Shown here: piece by piece, positions 46,225-54,907 of the stretch | Layout: every line of letters starts with the position of its first letter | How positions within the stretch are numbered: the first letter of the stretch is position 1 | Origin: Mesorhizobium sp. M2D.F.Ca.ET.226.01.1.1 | Lineage (GTDB): Bacteria > Pseudomonadota > Alphaproteobacteria > Rhizobiales > Rhizobiaceae | Length of the DNA: 64,000 bases | Direction of reading: 5' to 3' | Assembly (NCBI RefSeq): GCF_004022705.2 | Contig: NZ_RZOY02000001.1 | Span: 316,956-380,955 of the forward strand | Program-made: the position numbers and the translations under genes | Notes under the pieces: model-generated | What the model was told of the DNA's origin: nothing | Databases searched by the model: none | Seen by the model: the letters and a program-made list of their open reading frames with translations, nothing else

Positions 46225-46577
46225 GCCTGGATGCAGATATCTGCCTGGCAGCTTCCTGGCCTGGAGACGCATCCGTCGCCCGGTCACCATGGGGGCAAAT
46301 CATGCGCCGCACCGGGTGCCCATCGGCACCTGCCCAAGCGATCGGCGTTACAGGTGTCTGGCGCCAAGGCGCAACTGTGCGGGCCAGCGAGCCCGCAGAT
46401 TTTGTGCCCGTATTCAGCATGCGCAAAGCGCACCACTTCCTAAGTCTCGATGCTGCTGACGGATCCTTCATTTCGCCTTCAGCTGCTGTCGATCCCGCAT
46501 TGACGATAGCAGCCCAAGCCGTGCGCGTAGGCGATCGGCTTACATCCATCCTCGTTCATCAGGAACCCGTGCAATGA
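46221..46577 (+). pseudogene. Decayed GMC oxidoreductase remnant
   Basis: An open stretch of 118 codons that does not look like an intact protein. Its end, SPSAAVDPALTIAAQAVRVGD, matches the end of the GMC enzyme at 3901-5397 (TSAAVNPALTIAALAIKAG), and its start, DADICLAASWPGDASVAR, resembles a damaged FAD motif. About 380 codons of the middle are missing, and a neighbouring frame carries HRVPIGTCPSD, reminiscent of the catalytic His box. It occupies the same place after an ATPase as the intact gene does. The alternative, a real small protein, is less likely. Confidence 0.6.
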
Positions 46578-47572
46578 CAAAGCAACTTCGATGGGGACTT
46601 GTCGGCGCAAGCCGCATAGCCGCCGAGTGGATCATCCCCGCGATCAGGGCGACGCCAGGAAACGAAGTGGTTGCCGTCCAGGGCAGCAACGCGGCGCGTG
46701 TGAGCGAATATGCCCGGGCCAATGACATCCCCCTTACCTGCGAGTCGCTTGAGGACCTGCTCTCGGCCGGTGTCGATGCCGTCTACATCTCGAACACCAA
46801 CGAAAAGCATGCCCCGTGCGCCATAGCGGCGCTCAATGCTGGCAAGCATGTGTTGGGTGAGAAGCCGATGGCCATGACCGAACAAGACGCCCGGGAAATG
46901 GTTTCGTTGGCAAAAGACAAAGATCTTGTCTTGGCGATCAACCATCATTTGCGCGGCATGAATAGCCACCGCAAGCTACGTGAACTTGTCGAAAGTGGCG
47001 TGCTCGGCGACCTTGTCGCGGTTCGCGCCATGTTCGGCGTTCTGCTGCCCCAGGACAATCGCGGATGGCGCACCGATAGCGCTTCGGCCGGAGCAGGCGT
47101 CTTCTTTGACCTGACCGTTCATGACGCAGATACCCTGCACTTCATACTGGGTGAGAAATTTGTGCGCGTTGCTGCTTTTACTTCCAACAACGGCATCTCT
47201 GCCAAAGGGATTGAAGATGGCGTAGCCACAATAGCCCAAACGGCGTCTGGGCTCACAGTCCAGATCACGGAGAGCTTCGCGATCGAGCATGCTCGAACAA
47301 CCCTCGAATTGCACGGCACCAAGGCTTCTGTCTTTGCCGATGACGTGCTGCTGCAGCGGCCCGGCGGCAGGCTGGAGCTGAGCGTGCGAGGCAACCGCCA
47401 AGAAATTCCGATCGAGCATGAAAACGCCTACCCCCGTGTCATAGCGGCCTTTGCCGACGCCGTCAGGGGCGTCGGCCGCCCGCTTGTCTCCGGCGAGGAC
47501 GGTCTCGCATCGCTTCGATTTGCACTTGCCGCGCGGACCGCGGCCTCAACAGGTCGAGTGATCGAAATCTGA
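46574..47572 (+). CDS. Gfo/Idh/MocA-family oxidoreductase
   Basis: NAD(P)-dependent sugar or cyclitol dehydrogenase, 332 residues. Rossmann start GLVGASRIAAEW, EKP motif HVLGEKPMAM near residue 95, and the TVHDADTLHFIL segment. Paralogue of 27590-28603. Its ATG overlaps the end of the GMC remnant by 4 nt, so it is still in an operon with the orphan ATPase. AGGA precedes the start. Confidence 0.9.
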   Translation: MTKQLRWGLVGASRIAAEWIIPAIRATPGNEVVAVQGSNAARVSEYARANDIPLTCESLEDLLSAGVDAVYISNTNEKHAPCAIAALNAGKHVLGEKPMAMTEQDAREMVSLAKDKDLVLAINHHLRGMNSHRKLRELVESGVLGDLVAVRAMFGVLLPQDNRGWRTDSASAGAGVFFDLTVHDADTLHFILGEKFVRVAAFTSNNGISAKGIEDGVATIAQTASGLTVQITESFAIEHARTTLELHGTKASVFADDVLLQRPGGRLELSVRGNRQEIPIEHENAYPRVIAAFADAVRGVGRPLVSGEDGLASLRFALAARTAASTGRVIEI

Positions 47573-47639
47573 CCGCTTCACGTGTGCGGATCGCGCCACC
47601 GGATCGCCCCGGGAGCATCATCCGAAGGATCCAATCCGA

Positions 47640-48677
47640 ATGACGATTGTTTCAAAGGCCGAACTGAGCTCTGCGCTCGCAGTGCTCCCGCGTGTGCGGC
47701 TGGCGCATCTTCCGACGCCTATCGACTACTGCCCCACGCTGACAAAGCGGCTCGAAGGACCGAGGATCTGGATCAAGAGGGATGACTGCACCGGTGTCGC
47801 CTTCGGCGGCAACAAGGTCCGGCAACATGAATTCATCCTCGGTGACGCGGTTAGTCGCGGGGTCGACGTGGTGATCCAGGGCGCCGCGTCTCAATCAAAT
47901 CAATCGCGCCAACTCGCCGCAGCTGCTGCGCGGCTTGGCCTAGACTGTATCCTGATGCCTCGCAAGGACGCCCACTACGATCATGTTCAAGGCAATCAGC
48001 TTGTCGCCAGACTTTTCGGTGCCAAGATCGTGCCCGTGGACGCAACGGCTTCGCTGAAGCAGGCCAAGGAAGATATGGCGGCAAGGCTGAAACGCGAAGG
48101 CCGAAACCCGGCTATCCTCGGTATGGGATCGCAATCCGCGCTGAGCTTGGCGGCGGTCGCCTATGTCAATGCGTATCTGGAGATATCTTCTCAATTCGAA
48201 GCGCTGGACGAAGTGCAGCCCACTCACATCTATGCGACCTCTCAGGGAAGCACGCAGGCCGGCTTGCAGGCGGCGGCAATGCTGCTTGGGCACACCACTC
48301 AAATCCGCGGCATCAACCCGATGGACAGCCGCAACGAGGCCTATGAGTTTCCTTCCGCGATTGCCGGTCAGTGCGAAGCGGCGGCGCGTATCCTCGGGTT
48401 CGATTTGTCGGTCCCACTGGAAGAAATCAGCAACTCCACCGATTGGGTGGGTGCCGGCTACGGCCTCCCCTCGGCGGATGCCCAAGAGGCGTCTGCCCTG
48501 CTGGCCCGAACCGAGGGTATCCTTGTCGACCCGGTGTACTCAGGAAAAGGGCTCTCCGGCTTGCTTGGCGATATAAGGTCTGGCCTTCTGACGGTGAAGG
48601 ACCGCGTGGTGTTCATCCATACAGGCGGACTGCCAGCCATTTTTTCTTACGCCGACGCCATTCTGGCTTGTACCTAG
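47640..48677 (+). CDS. PLP-dependent D-cysteine desulfhydrase / ACC deaminase family enzyme
   Basis: Fold-type II PLP enzyme, 345 residues. The PLP Lys is in FGGNKVRQHEF near residue 58, the SQSNQSRQLAAAAARLG segment and the phosphate-binding SQGSTQAG loop follow, and HTGGLPAIFSY closes the chain. Family members split D-cysteine, 1-aminocyclopropane-1-carboxylate or L-cysteate; which one acts here is not settled. Its reaction makes 2-aminoacrylate or similar imines, which RidA (43592-44044) clears. It follows the Gfo/Idh gene and converges with a FadR-type regulator. Confidence 0.85.
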   Translation: MTIVSKAELSSALAVLPRVRLAHLPTPIDYCPTLTKRLEGPRIWIKRDDCTGVAFGGNKVRQHEFILGDAVSRGVDVVIQGAASQSNQSRQLAAAAARLGLDCILMPRKDAHYDHVQGNQLVARLFGAKIVPVDATASLKQAKEDMAARLKREGRNPAILGMGSQSALSLAAVAYVNAYLEISSQFEALDEVQPTHIYATSQGSTQAGLQAAAMLLGHTTQIRGINPMDSRNEAYEFPSAIAGQCEAAARILGFDLSVPLEEISNSTDWVGAGYGLPSADAQEASALLARTEGILVDPVYSGKGLSGLLGDIRSGLLTVKDRVVFIHTGGLPAIFSYADAILACT

Positions 48678-48686
48678 ATATGACCG

Positions 48687-49436
48687 TCACGAAGCTGACG
48701 AGCTGGTGTTGACCGGCCCCAGCCTTTGCCAATTCGGTGGGACATCAAATCCCAGGATACGATGGCGCGACTGAAGCAGATGGTTCCGCATCGCGTCAAA
48801 AGCCGCTTGCGCGTCACCGGACTTGATTGCATCGACGATCAAGGCGTGTTCGCGATAAACGGTCTGAGCTCTTGTGGTGCTGCCGATCAGCGAGAATTCG
48901 CCCACCAGGCGCATACCCAAAAGTATCTGGGGATTGAGCATCGACAGCGTCGCTTCGAAGAGCTTGTTTCCAGTGCCCTTGGCAATCGCGATGTGGAATG
49001 CCAGGTCAAGATCACCGAAATCACTCTCGCTCAGATCGCTTTTGAACTTCTCATGCGCGGAGATAATTTCAGCCAGATCCTGCGGTTTGCCTCGCAACGC
49101 GGTGAATGCCGCAGCATCGCACTCAATCGTCAATCGGAACTCGAACGCGCTGATGAGGTCTGCGACATTCTCGATAGGGCTGTAACTTCGCCTTGGTGCC
49201 CCGTTGGCGGCAATGACCACGCTGCCTGAACCGCGACGGGAGTCGATTATCCCCTCGCTGCGAAGCTGCACCAGGGCCTCGCGCACGACGGGGCGTGAAA
49301 CACCAAAGCTGGCCGCCAGTTCGGTCTCGGTAGGCATGCGTGTGCCTTCGCGCCACTCACCTTCGTCGATCTGGCGACGCAACCCGTCATAGACGCGCTT
49401 CGAGAGCTTGATGCGCTCATCATTTGGAGCACCCAT
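48687..49436 (-). CDS. GntR-family regulator, FadR subfamily
   Basis: Transcription factor of 249 residues, paralogue of 44243-44980: winged helix (ETELAASFGVSRPVVREAL) and FCD domain (GDLDLAFHIAIAKGT, AMRNHLLQSRHR). The ATG at 49436 is preferred over the TTG at 49442. A TTGT-N3-ACAA site lies 27 nt ahead and suggests autoregulation. It converges with the PLP enzyme gene (9 nt between the stops). Confidence 0.88.
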   Translation of the reverse strand: MGAPNDERIKLSKRVYDGLRRQIDEGEWREGTRMPTETELAASFGVSRPVVREALVQLRSEGIIDSRRGSGSVVIAANGAPRRSYSPIENVADLISAFEFRLTIECDAAAFTALRGKPQDLAEIISAHEKFKSDLSESDFGDLDLAFHIAIAKGTGNKLFEATLSMLNPQILLGMRLVGEFSLIGSTTRAQTVYREHALIVDAIKSGDAQAAFDAMRNHLLQSRHRILGFDVPPNWQRLGPVNTSSSAS

Positions 49437-49462
49437 TCGCAAAATCCGCGTGATTCTCCCAG

Positions 49463-49473
49463 TTGTCTTACAA
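49463..49473. promoter_or_regulatory. FadR-type operator candidate
   Basis: TTGTCTTACAA: inverted TTGT/ACAA arms with a 3-nt centre, the layout of FadR-subfamily operators. It lies in the 351-base region 49437-49787 between this regulator and nadC. The rest of that region shows no gene I can support. Confidence 0.55.
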
Positions 49474-49787
49474 ATCTACTCAAGCAAATGCGGAAAATCC
49501 ATAACGTGAGTATCGGCCCGGACGTCGGCCGCAGCAAATCAGCGGATGCTGGCCGATCGACTGCCGCGATGTTCGCAATACGTCGCTGTGCCGGCACCAC
49601 AGATTCCAGCTGTGCACGGCTTATCCCCAGCAATACCGCCGCTAAGGCGACGATATGGCGGGCAATCGCGACGAATACCGTGCCTTGCGCACGACCGCGG
49701 CTCTGACTTTGCCGACAGGGTGAAGCCGCGGGCCCGGTACGAAATGGCCACTGATCAATGTCGAGCTGCCCGACTGACTACCTCTCG

Positions 49788-50636
49788 CTACCGGCAATCC
49801 AGCCCGATATCCAGGATCGGCGCGCTGTGCGTGATCCAGCCGACCGAGATCAGATCGACGCCGGTCGCGGCGATCGCGGGTGCCGTCTGCACGGTCACCC
49901 GGCCGGACGCCTCGGTGATCGCGCGGCCGTCAACCATCGCCACGGCCTCGGTCAGCTGCTCGATGGACATGTTGTCCAGCAGCACGGCGTCGACGCCCAC
50001 CGCCAGCGCGATATCGAGCTGTGCAAGCGTGTCGACCTCGACCTCGATCTTGACCATGTGGCCTGCAGCCGGCCGCGCGCGCTCGATGGCCGTGCGGACA
50101 TCGCCGGCAATCGCGATGTGATTGTCCTTGATGAGCAAGGCATCGTCGAGGCCGAAGCGGTGATTGCCGCCGCCACCGGCGCGCACGGCGTAGTTCTCCA
50201 GGGCACGCAGACCGGGTGTGGTCTTTCGCGTGCACACAATCTTGGCCTTGTGGCCGCGCACAGCATCGACGATCGCCGCGGTTTGTGTCGAGATGCCGCT
50301 CAGATGGCAGAGCAGGTTGAGCGCAGTCCGCTCGGCCGTGAGCAGCGCGCGGGCAGGTCCGCGCACCGACGCTATGATATCTCCCGCGGAGACGCCGCTG
50401 CCGTCCGCGTGGATTATAGTGACTTCGGTTCGGGGATCGATCAGCTCGAAGGCGAGGGCGGCGATAGCGAGGCCGGCAATCACGCCTGGCTGTCTTGCGG
50501 CAAGCACCATCGTGGCGGTGGCGTCCGGAGGAACGATCGCTTCGGTGGTGAGGTCGCCGGCGCGGCCAAGATCCTCGAGCAGGGCGGCTCGCACCAGCGG
50601 CTCGACCATCACGTGCGGCAAAGGCGTCAGCGCCAT
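49788..50636 (-). CDS. nadC: Nicotinate-nucleotide pyrophosphorylase (quinolinate phosphoribosyltransferase)
   Basis: Third enzyme of de novo NAD synthesis: quinolinate plus phosphoribosyl pyrophosphate gives nicotinate mononucleotide, CO2 and pyrophosphate. The chain has 282 residues, normal length. Family motifs: ALLEDLGRAGDLTTEAI at the start, CTRKTTPGLRALE and the HRFGLDDALLIKDNH substrate loop, then VDAVLLDNMS. ATG 50636 has GGAGGG ahead and lies 2 nt after the nadB stop. Last gene of nadABC. Confidence 0.95.
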   Translation of the reverse strand: MALTPLPHVMVEPLVRAALLEDLGRAGDLTTEAIVPPDATATMVLAARQPGVIAGLAIAALAFELIDPRTEVTIIHADGSGVSAGDIIASVRGPARALLTAERTALNLLCHLSGISTQTAAIVDAVRGHKAKIVCTRKTTPGLRALENYAVRAGGGGNHRFGLDDALLIKDNHIAIAGDVRTAIERARPAAGHMVKIEVEVDTLAQLDIALAVGVDAVLLDNMSIEQLTEAVAMVDGRAITEASGRVTVQTAPAIAATGVDLISVGWITHSAPILDIGLDCR

Positions 50637-50638
50637 GG

Positions 50639-52189
50639 TCAAGCCCTCCTGTCGAGCAGCGTTGCGGTCTCGGGTATTGTGTCGGAAAGGATCGCCGCTG
50701 CTTCGAGCGTCTCGTCCATGGTCAACCGCAGCGACCGTGACCGAGCATCGCGCCAGGGAAAATCGATCCGGAAGTGCGAGCCCCGGCTCTCCTCGCGGCG
50801 CAGGGCGGCGATCGTGATCATCAGCGCGACCAGCGCGGGATCCGACCCGGCACCGCGGCCGGCGACAATCGGCGCCAAGGCCTTTGCAGCTTCGCGCAGC
50901 AACTGACCGTTGCGCTCAATGCCGAGCGCGTGCGAAACGATCGGTCGGATGCGCGAGGCGTCCGGTCGCGGCGGCACGATAGCCGGCTTCGGCCGTCTGT
51001 TCGCGGTAGGCGAGGCGGCGACGCTTGCTGCGACCGAGGCAGCGCACACCACTGCTTCAACGAGCGAGTTGCTTGCGAGACGGTTGGCGCCGTGCAGCCC
51101 GGTCCGGGCGACCTCGCCACAGGCCCACAGCCCGCGAAGCGAGCTGCGGCCTTTCGCGTCCACGGCCACCCCGCCCATATGGTAGTGAGCCGCGGGACGG
51201 ACGGGGATCGGGTCCACTGCGGGGTCGATGCCGGCCTCGCGGCAGAGCGATGCGATCGCGGGGAAGCGCCGGGCGAACCTCGGCCCGAGACACCGCCGCG
51301 CGTCGAGGAACACACGATGCCCGGCCTCGAACTGGCGCCACACGCTCCGCGCCACGATATCGCGGGGCGCGAGCTCGCCGGCGGGCGTATCGGCGAGGAA
51401 GCGCCGGCTGCGCTCGTCGACGAGAACCGCGCCCTCGCCGCGCACCGCTTCGCTGACCAGCGGCATCGGGCGCCGCGAGCCATCGAGCGCGGTCGGGTGG
51501 AACTGCACGAATTCGAGATCGGCAAGCTCCGCGCCGGCGCGCGCGGCAAGCGCCAAGCCCTGGCCGAACGAGCCTAGCGGGTTCGTCGTATGATCGAACA
51601 GGCCGCCGATACCGCCGGTCGCGAGCACCACGCGGCCAGTCGACAGCGTCATAGCTTCGCCGTTTCCAACGGCAAGCACGCCGACGATTGCGCCGTCCTC
51701 GACGAGCAGGCGCCGCACCTCGACGCCTTCAAGGATCGCGATCGACGCTACCTTTTGCACGGCAGCAGCGAGCGCGCGGACCAACTCGCGGCCGGTGGCG
51801 TCGCCGCCGGCATGGACGATCCGCCGGCGCGAATGCGCGGCTTCGAGCCCGAGCAGAAGCGTGCCGTCGAGCGCTTGGTCGAAAGCAACGCCCAACCGCG
51901 CGAGATGCTCGATCGCTTGCGGCGCCGCCTCGACGACACGTCTTGCGGCCACCTCATCGCAAAGCCCGTCGCCGGCCGCGAGCGTGTCGGCAAGATGCAG
52001 GTCCGGGCTGTCATCGCTGCCGAGGCTCGCTGCGATTCCACCCTGGGCGAGGACGCTGGAAGCTTCGTCTCCCAGCGCGGTTTTGGAGACGAGGACGACC
52101 GGTTCCGGAGCGAGATGAAGCGCCGCCATCAGGCCCGCGATGCCGCCGCCGACGATGACCGGCCGGCCGTGGAGGTTGTGCATGGTCAT
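50639..52189 (-). CDS. nadB: L-aspartate oxidase
   Basis: FAD enzyme that oxidises L-aspartate to iminoaspartate, the first step of NAD synthesis; 516 residues. FAD motif [16 protein letters not shown], the [19 protein letters not shown] loop, and the active-site HYHMGGV segment are typical. The C-terminal helical bundle of the succinate dehydrogenase family follows. ATG 52189 overlaps the nadA stop by 4 nt; ATG 52183 is an alternative. Confidence 0.95.
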   Translation of the reverse strand: MTMHNLHGRPVIVGGGIAGLMAALHLAPEPVVLVSKTALGDEASSVLAQGGIAASLGSDDSPDLHLADTLAAGDGLCDEVAARRVVEAAPQAIEHLARLGVAFDQALDGTLLLGLEAAHSRRRIVHAGGDATGRELVRALAAAVQKVASIAILEGVEVRRLLVEDGAIVGVLAVGNGEAMTLSTGRVVLATGGIGGLFDHTTNPLGSFGQGLALAARAGAELADLEFVQFHPTALDGSRRPMPLVSEAVRGEGAVLVDERSRRFLADTPAGELAPRDIVARSVWRQFEAGHRVFLDARRCLGPRFARRFPAIASLCREAGIDPAVDPIPVRPAAHYHMGGVAVDAKGRSSLRGLWACGEVARTGLHGANRLASNSLVEAVVCAASVAASVAASPTANRRPKPAIVPPRPDASRIRPIVSHALGIERNGQLLREAAKALAPIVAGRGAGSDPALVALMITIAALRREESRGSHFRIDFPWRDARSRSLRLTMDETLEAAAILSDTIPETATLLDRRA

Positions 52190-53160
52190 ATGGCGAGCAT
52201 CCGCTCCACTGCCTGTCGTGCGCGTTCAGCGGCGCCCGGGTCGATGGTGACGATGTGGCGGTTCTCCTCGAGGGCCGCGCGGATGTTGGCGAGCGTGATG
52301 CGCTTCATGTGCGGGCAGAGATTGCATGGGCGCACGAAGTCGACTTCAGGATGCTCGATGGCGACGTTGTCGCTCATCGAGCACTCGGTCATTAGCACGA
52401 CGCGCGCCGGCTTGTGGCGTCCGACATAATCGGACATCGCCGCCGTCGAGCCGGCAAAATCCGCCTCGGCGACAACCTCCGGCGGGCACTCGGGATGGGC
52501 GAGCACCGTGACGCCGGGATGCGCCTTGCGCAGTTCGCGTATATCGGCGGGGCTGAAGCGCTCATGCACTTCGCAATGCCCCTTCCAGGCGATGATCTCG
52601 ACCTTCGTCTGCGCCGCGATGTTCCTTGCCAGATATTCGTCGGGCAGCATGATCACCCGCGGTGCGCCGAGCGATTCCACCACTTGAAGCGCATTGCCCG
52701 AGGTGCAGCAGATGTCGGACTCGGCCTTCACCGCGGCAGAGGTGTTGACATAGGTCACGATAGGCACGCCGGGATAGCGCTGCCGCATCATGCGCACATC
52801 AGAAGCGGTGATCGAGTCGGCCAGCGAACAGCCGGCGCCGAGATCGGGGATGAGCACGGTCTTGCCGGGATTGAGGAGCTTCGCCGTCTCGGCCATGAAA
52901 TGCACGCCGGCGAGCACGATAATGTCCGCATCGACCGACATCGCCTTGCGGGCGAGCGCAAGGCTGTCGCCGACGATATCGGCCACGCAATGGAAGATTT
53001 CGGGCGTCTGGTAGTTGTGCGACAGGACGACGGCGTTGCGTTCACGCTTAAGCGCCAGGATGGCGTCGATGTCGTCGGTGAAGGCCGGCCATTCGATCGG
53101 CGGGATCACCCGCCGGACGCGATCGTAGAGGGATGCGGCGGTCGAAAGCGAAATAGACAT
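52186..53160 (-). CDS. nadA: Quinolinate synthase
   Basis: [4Fe-4S] enzyme that condenses iminoaspartate with dihydroxyacetone phosphate to quinolinate; 324 residues. The three cluster cysteines are in [17 protein letters not shown] and [22 protein letters not shown] is the first substrate loop. First gene of nadABC on the minus strand, directly behind the long inverted repeat at 53172-53220. Confidence 0.95.
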   Translation of the reverse strand: MSISLSTAASLYDRVRRVIPPIEWPAFTDDIDAILALKRERNAVVLSHNYQTPEIFHCVADIVGDSLALARKAMSVDADIIVLAGVHFMAETAKLLNPGKTVLIPDLGAGCSLADSITASDVRMMRQRYPGVPIVTYVNTSAAVKAESDICCTSGNALQVVESLGAPRVIMLPDEYLARNIAAQTKVEIIAWKGHCEVHERFSPADIRELRKAHPGVTVLAHPECPPEVVAEADFAGSTAAMSDYVGRHKPARVVLMTECSMSDNVAIEHPEVDFVRPCNLCPHMKRITLANIRAALEENRHIVTIDPGAAERARQAVERMLAI

Positions 53161-53171
53161 CGGCGCTCCAA

Positions 53172-53220
53172 TTATTCTCTAAGTGAGTATAATGTGGATA
53201 TATACTTACTTTGAGAATAA
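53172..53220. promoter_or_regulatory. Inverted repeat before nadA, candidate NadQ operator
   Basis: TTATTCTCTAAGTGAGTATA (53172-53191) faces its inverted partner at 53201-53220 (reverse complement TTATTCTCAAAGTAAGTATA), 18 of 20 matching, with a 9-nt spacer. It is 12 nt before nadA. A TTGACA at 53230-53225 (minus strand) may be the -35 box, so the repeat would cover the -10 and start site. NadQ represses nadABC in alphaproteobacteria, and its gene is next door. Confidence 0.75.
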
Positions 53221-53244
53221 GGGATGTCAAGGACGCGATTGTGG

Positions 53245-54198
53245 CTATTTCGTCCCTGCGGCCACCCGTTCGTCGAGAACGGCGTGGCGGAAGCGAAAGA
53301 GCTTCGCCGGCCGGCCGACAGTGTCGGCGGTCGTCTCGCCTGTCTCCTCGACCAGTTCCTGCTGCTCGATGAGGCGCCGGAAGTTCGGCTTGTGGACCAG
53401 CCTTCCGGAGAGCGCTTCCACGGTGCGCTGCAACTGGAGGAGGGTGAAGACCGGCGGCATCAATTCGAACACCACCGGCCGGTATTTGATCTTGGAGCGC
53501 AGCCGCGCGATCGCCGTTGCCAGGATGCGACGATGGTCGGCTATCATCTTGGCGCCGGGTACCGGTGGCGGCGGTGCCCTTCGCTCCGACCCGCGCGTCG
53601 CCTCCTCGATCAGACCTGCCTCGTAGAGGAGTTCATAACGCTGCAGCGCAAGTTCCTCATTCCAGCTACTACCGTCCAGTCCGAAGGCGAATGAGGCCCT
53701 TTGCCGGCGCTCGCGCCGCAACGATTCGGAGCCAGGTTCGCTGGCCCAGGCCAGAAGGCGAGGCTCCACCACGTCCGAAATTATTGTCGGCACACCCGTG
53801 CGATGGTCTTCCCAGGGGAAGAAATCGTACCAGCTTCGCCAAAGGCGTCTGCGCAAGCCAACGGAATGCTCAGCACGCGTCAGGGCAAGATAGCTGATCG
53901 AGATCACCCGCTGTTGGCCCTCTTCACCGATCCGGTCACGGTCGGCAAACGTGTAGAGTTGCTCAATGTAACCGAGTTGGTGGCCGGTCTGATGTTCCAC
54001 CCATCCTCGCAGCCCGGACTGCAGCGAGCGATGGCCATGCTCGAAGGGACCCGATGGCAAGGCATCGCCAGCCCCGACGGCAAGCACGCTTGGACCATGC
54101 TCGGTCATCGCCACAACGACAGCGATCAAGTCCACGCTTGCATTGTGGGCCTTGGTCGAAGGCCTAGCCTTGCTGCCTGTCGCTGCCTGGTTCTGCAT
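53245..54198 (-). CDS. nadQ: NadQ, NAD-biosynthesis transcriptional regulator
   Basis: Nudix-like effector domain fused to a C-terminal winged helix, 317 residues. It belongs to the NadQ group, related to NrtR, which controls nadABC in Rhizobiales and relatives. The N-terminal part (VDLIAVVVAMTEHGPSVLAVG) is the Nudix-like fold; the winged helix is TLLQLQRTVEALSGRLVHKP with wing residues GRPAKLFRFR. ATG 54198 has GGGAG ahead; the frame reaches a GTG at 54222. Encoded just upstream of and in the same direction as nadABC. Confidence 0.9.
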   Translation of the reverse strand: MQNQAATGSKARPSTKAHNASVDLIAVVVAMTEHGPSVLAVGAGDALPSGPFEHGHRSLQSGLRGWVEHQTGHQLGYIEQLYTFADRDRIGEEGQQRVISISYLALTRAEHSVGLRRRLWRSWYDFFPWEDHRTGVPTIISDVVEPRLLAWASEPGSESLRRERRQRASFAFGLDGSSWNEELALQRYELLYEAGLIEEATRGSERRAPPPPVPGAKMIADHRRILATAIARLRSKIKYRPVVFELMPPVFTLLQLQRTVEALSGRLVHKPNFRRLIEQQELVEETGETTADTVGRPAKLFRFRHAVLDERVAAGTK

Positions 54199-54907
54199 GA
54201 TCTCCCGCGCGTCAGTCAGCACTGGTCGAGAAGCTGAATCGGTTCGATAGGAAGGTGGACTGCGACCGCTGCGCGGTCAACGTCCCTGGATCGGTCCTCA
54301 TCGATCGCAGCCGGTGCTTAGCATCGCTAGCGGCTTGAAAAACAAAGCACTTGCACTTCAACTGGGTCGGCATGGCCACCTCGATCATGCTGATGCCGCG
54401 CAGACGCAGCTCCTTTACAAAGTCGGTCCTGTAGCGTGTGACTGGTCTGTCCGACACGGCCTTGGCCAGTCTCTGGATACCCCGAGGGATTCTCGCGGCC
54501 TCCGGGACGGGTTCCTCTGCTCCCGGCCGCCGGTGTTTTTTTAACGTAGCGTTGAACTTGCTGCTTTTACGCTTTATTTGATAGGGTTCCCCCAGGGATC
54601 AGGAGTCGCCGCTGGAAGCGGAATCTCCTTCGGGTCCGCGCCGAAGAGCGCATCGATATCGGTGTCGGTCATGGCTTGTTACTCGCCAGCAACGGCCCAG
54701 GACGAAGCCCCCAGCCCACGCCAATCCAGAGACTCAAGCTTAGCCGTACCGATGGGTGCTTCCGCTACCTCGGTGACGCGGTGGAGTTTGTCGGCCATTT
54801 CAGCGCAGGGAGCTACATCCGCGCGCTATCTCGGCAGGCTGGAAGACGCCTGCGTCAGCCGCTTGTCGATAAATGGCCATGGACGTTATTCCCTTGCTTA
54901 CTTCCCG
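54199..54907. other. Gene-poor region with one tiny open frame
   Basis: About 700 bases with no gene I can support. A 32-codon minus-strand frame at 54574-54672 starts MTDTDIDALFGADPKEIPLP and ends DPWGNPIK; it has a weak ribosome site and no known relative that I recognise, though the composition looks protein-like. A minus-strand frame at 54212-54457 is open but unconvincing. A plus-strand terminator lies at 54495-54542. Confidence 0.35.
54495..54542 (+). terminator. Rho-independent terminator with no obvious gene upstream
   Basis: GCGGCC plus GGGA (54495-54507, 3-nt bulge) pairs with TCCCGGCCGC (54521-54530), followed after CGGTG by seven T (54536-54542). It points in the plus direction, but no plus-strand gene is found for more than 5 kb to the left, so an unannotated small RNA or antisense transcript may end here. 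Confidence 0.5.

Noticed and set aside
46221..46577. Intact small protein after the orphan ATPase
   Set aside because: Both ends resemble fragments of a GMC enzyme, so it is treated as a remnant.
54212..54457. 81-codon minus-strand open frame upstream of nadQ
   Set aside because: No good ribosome site, no recognisable family and an overlap with the upstream end of nadQ's open frame.
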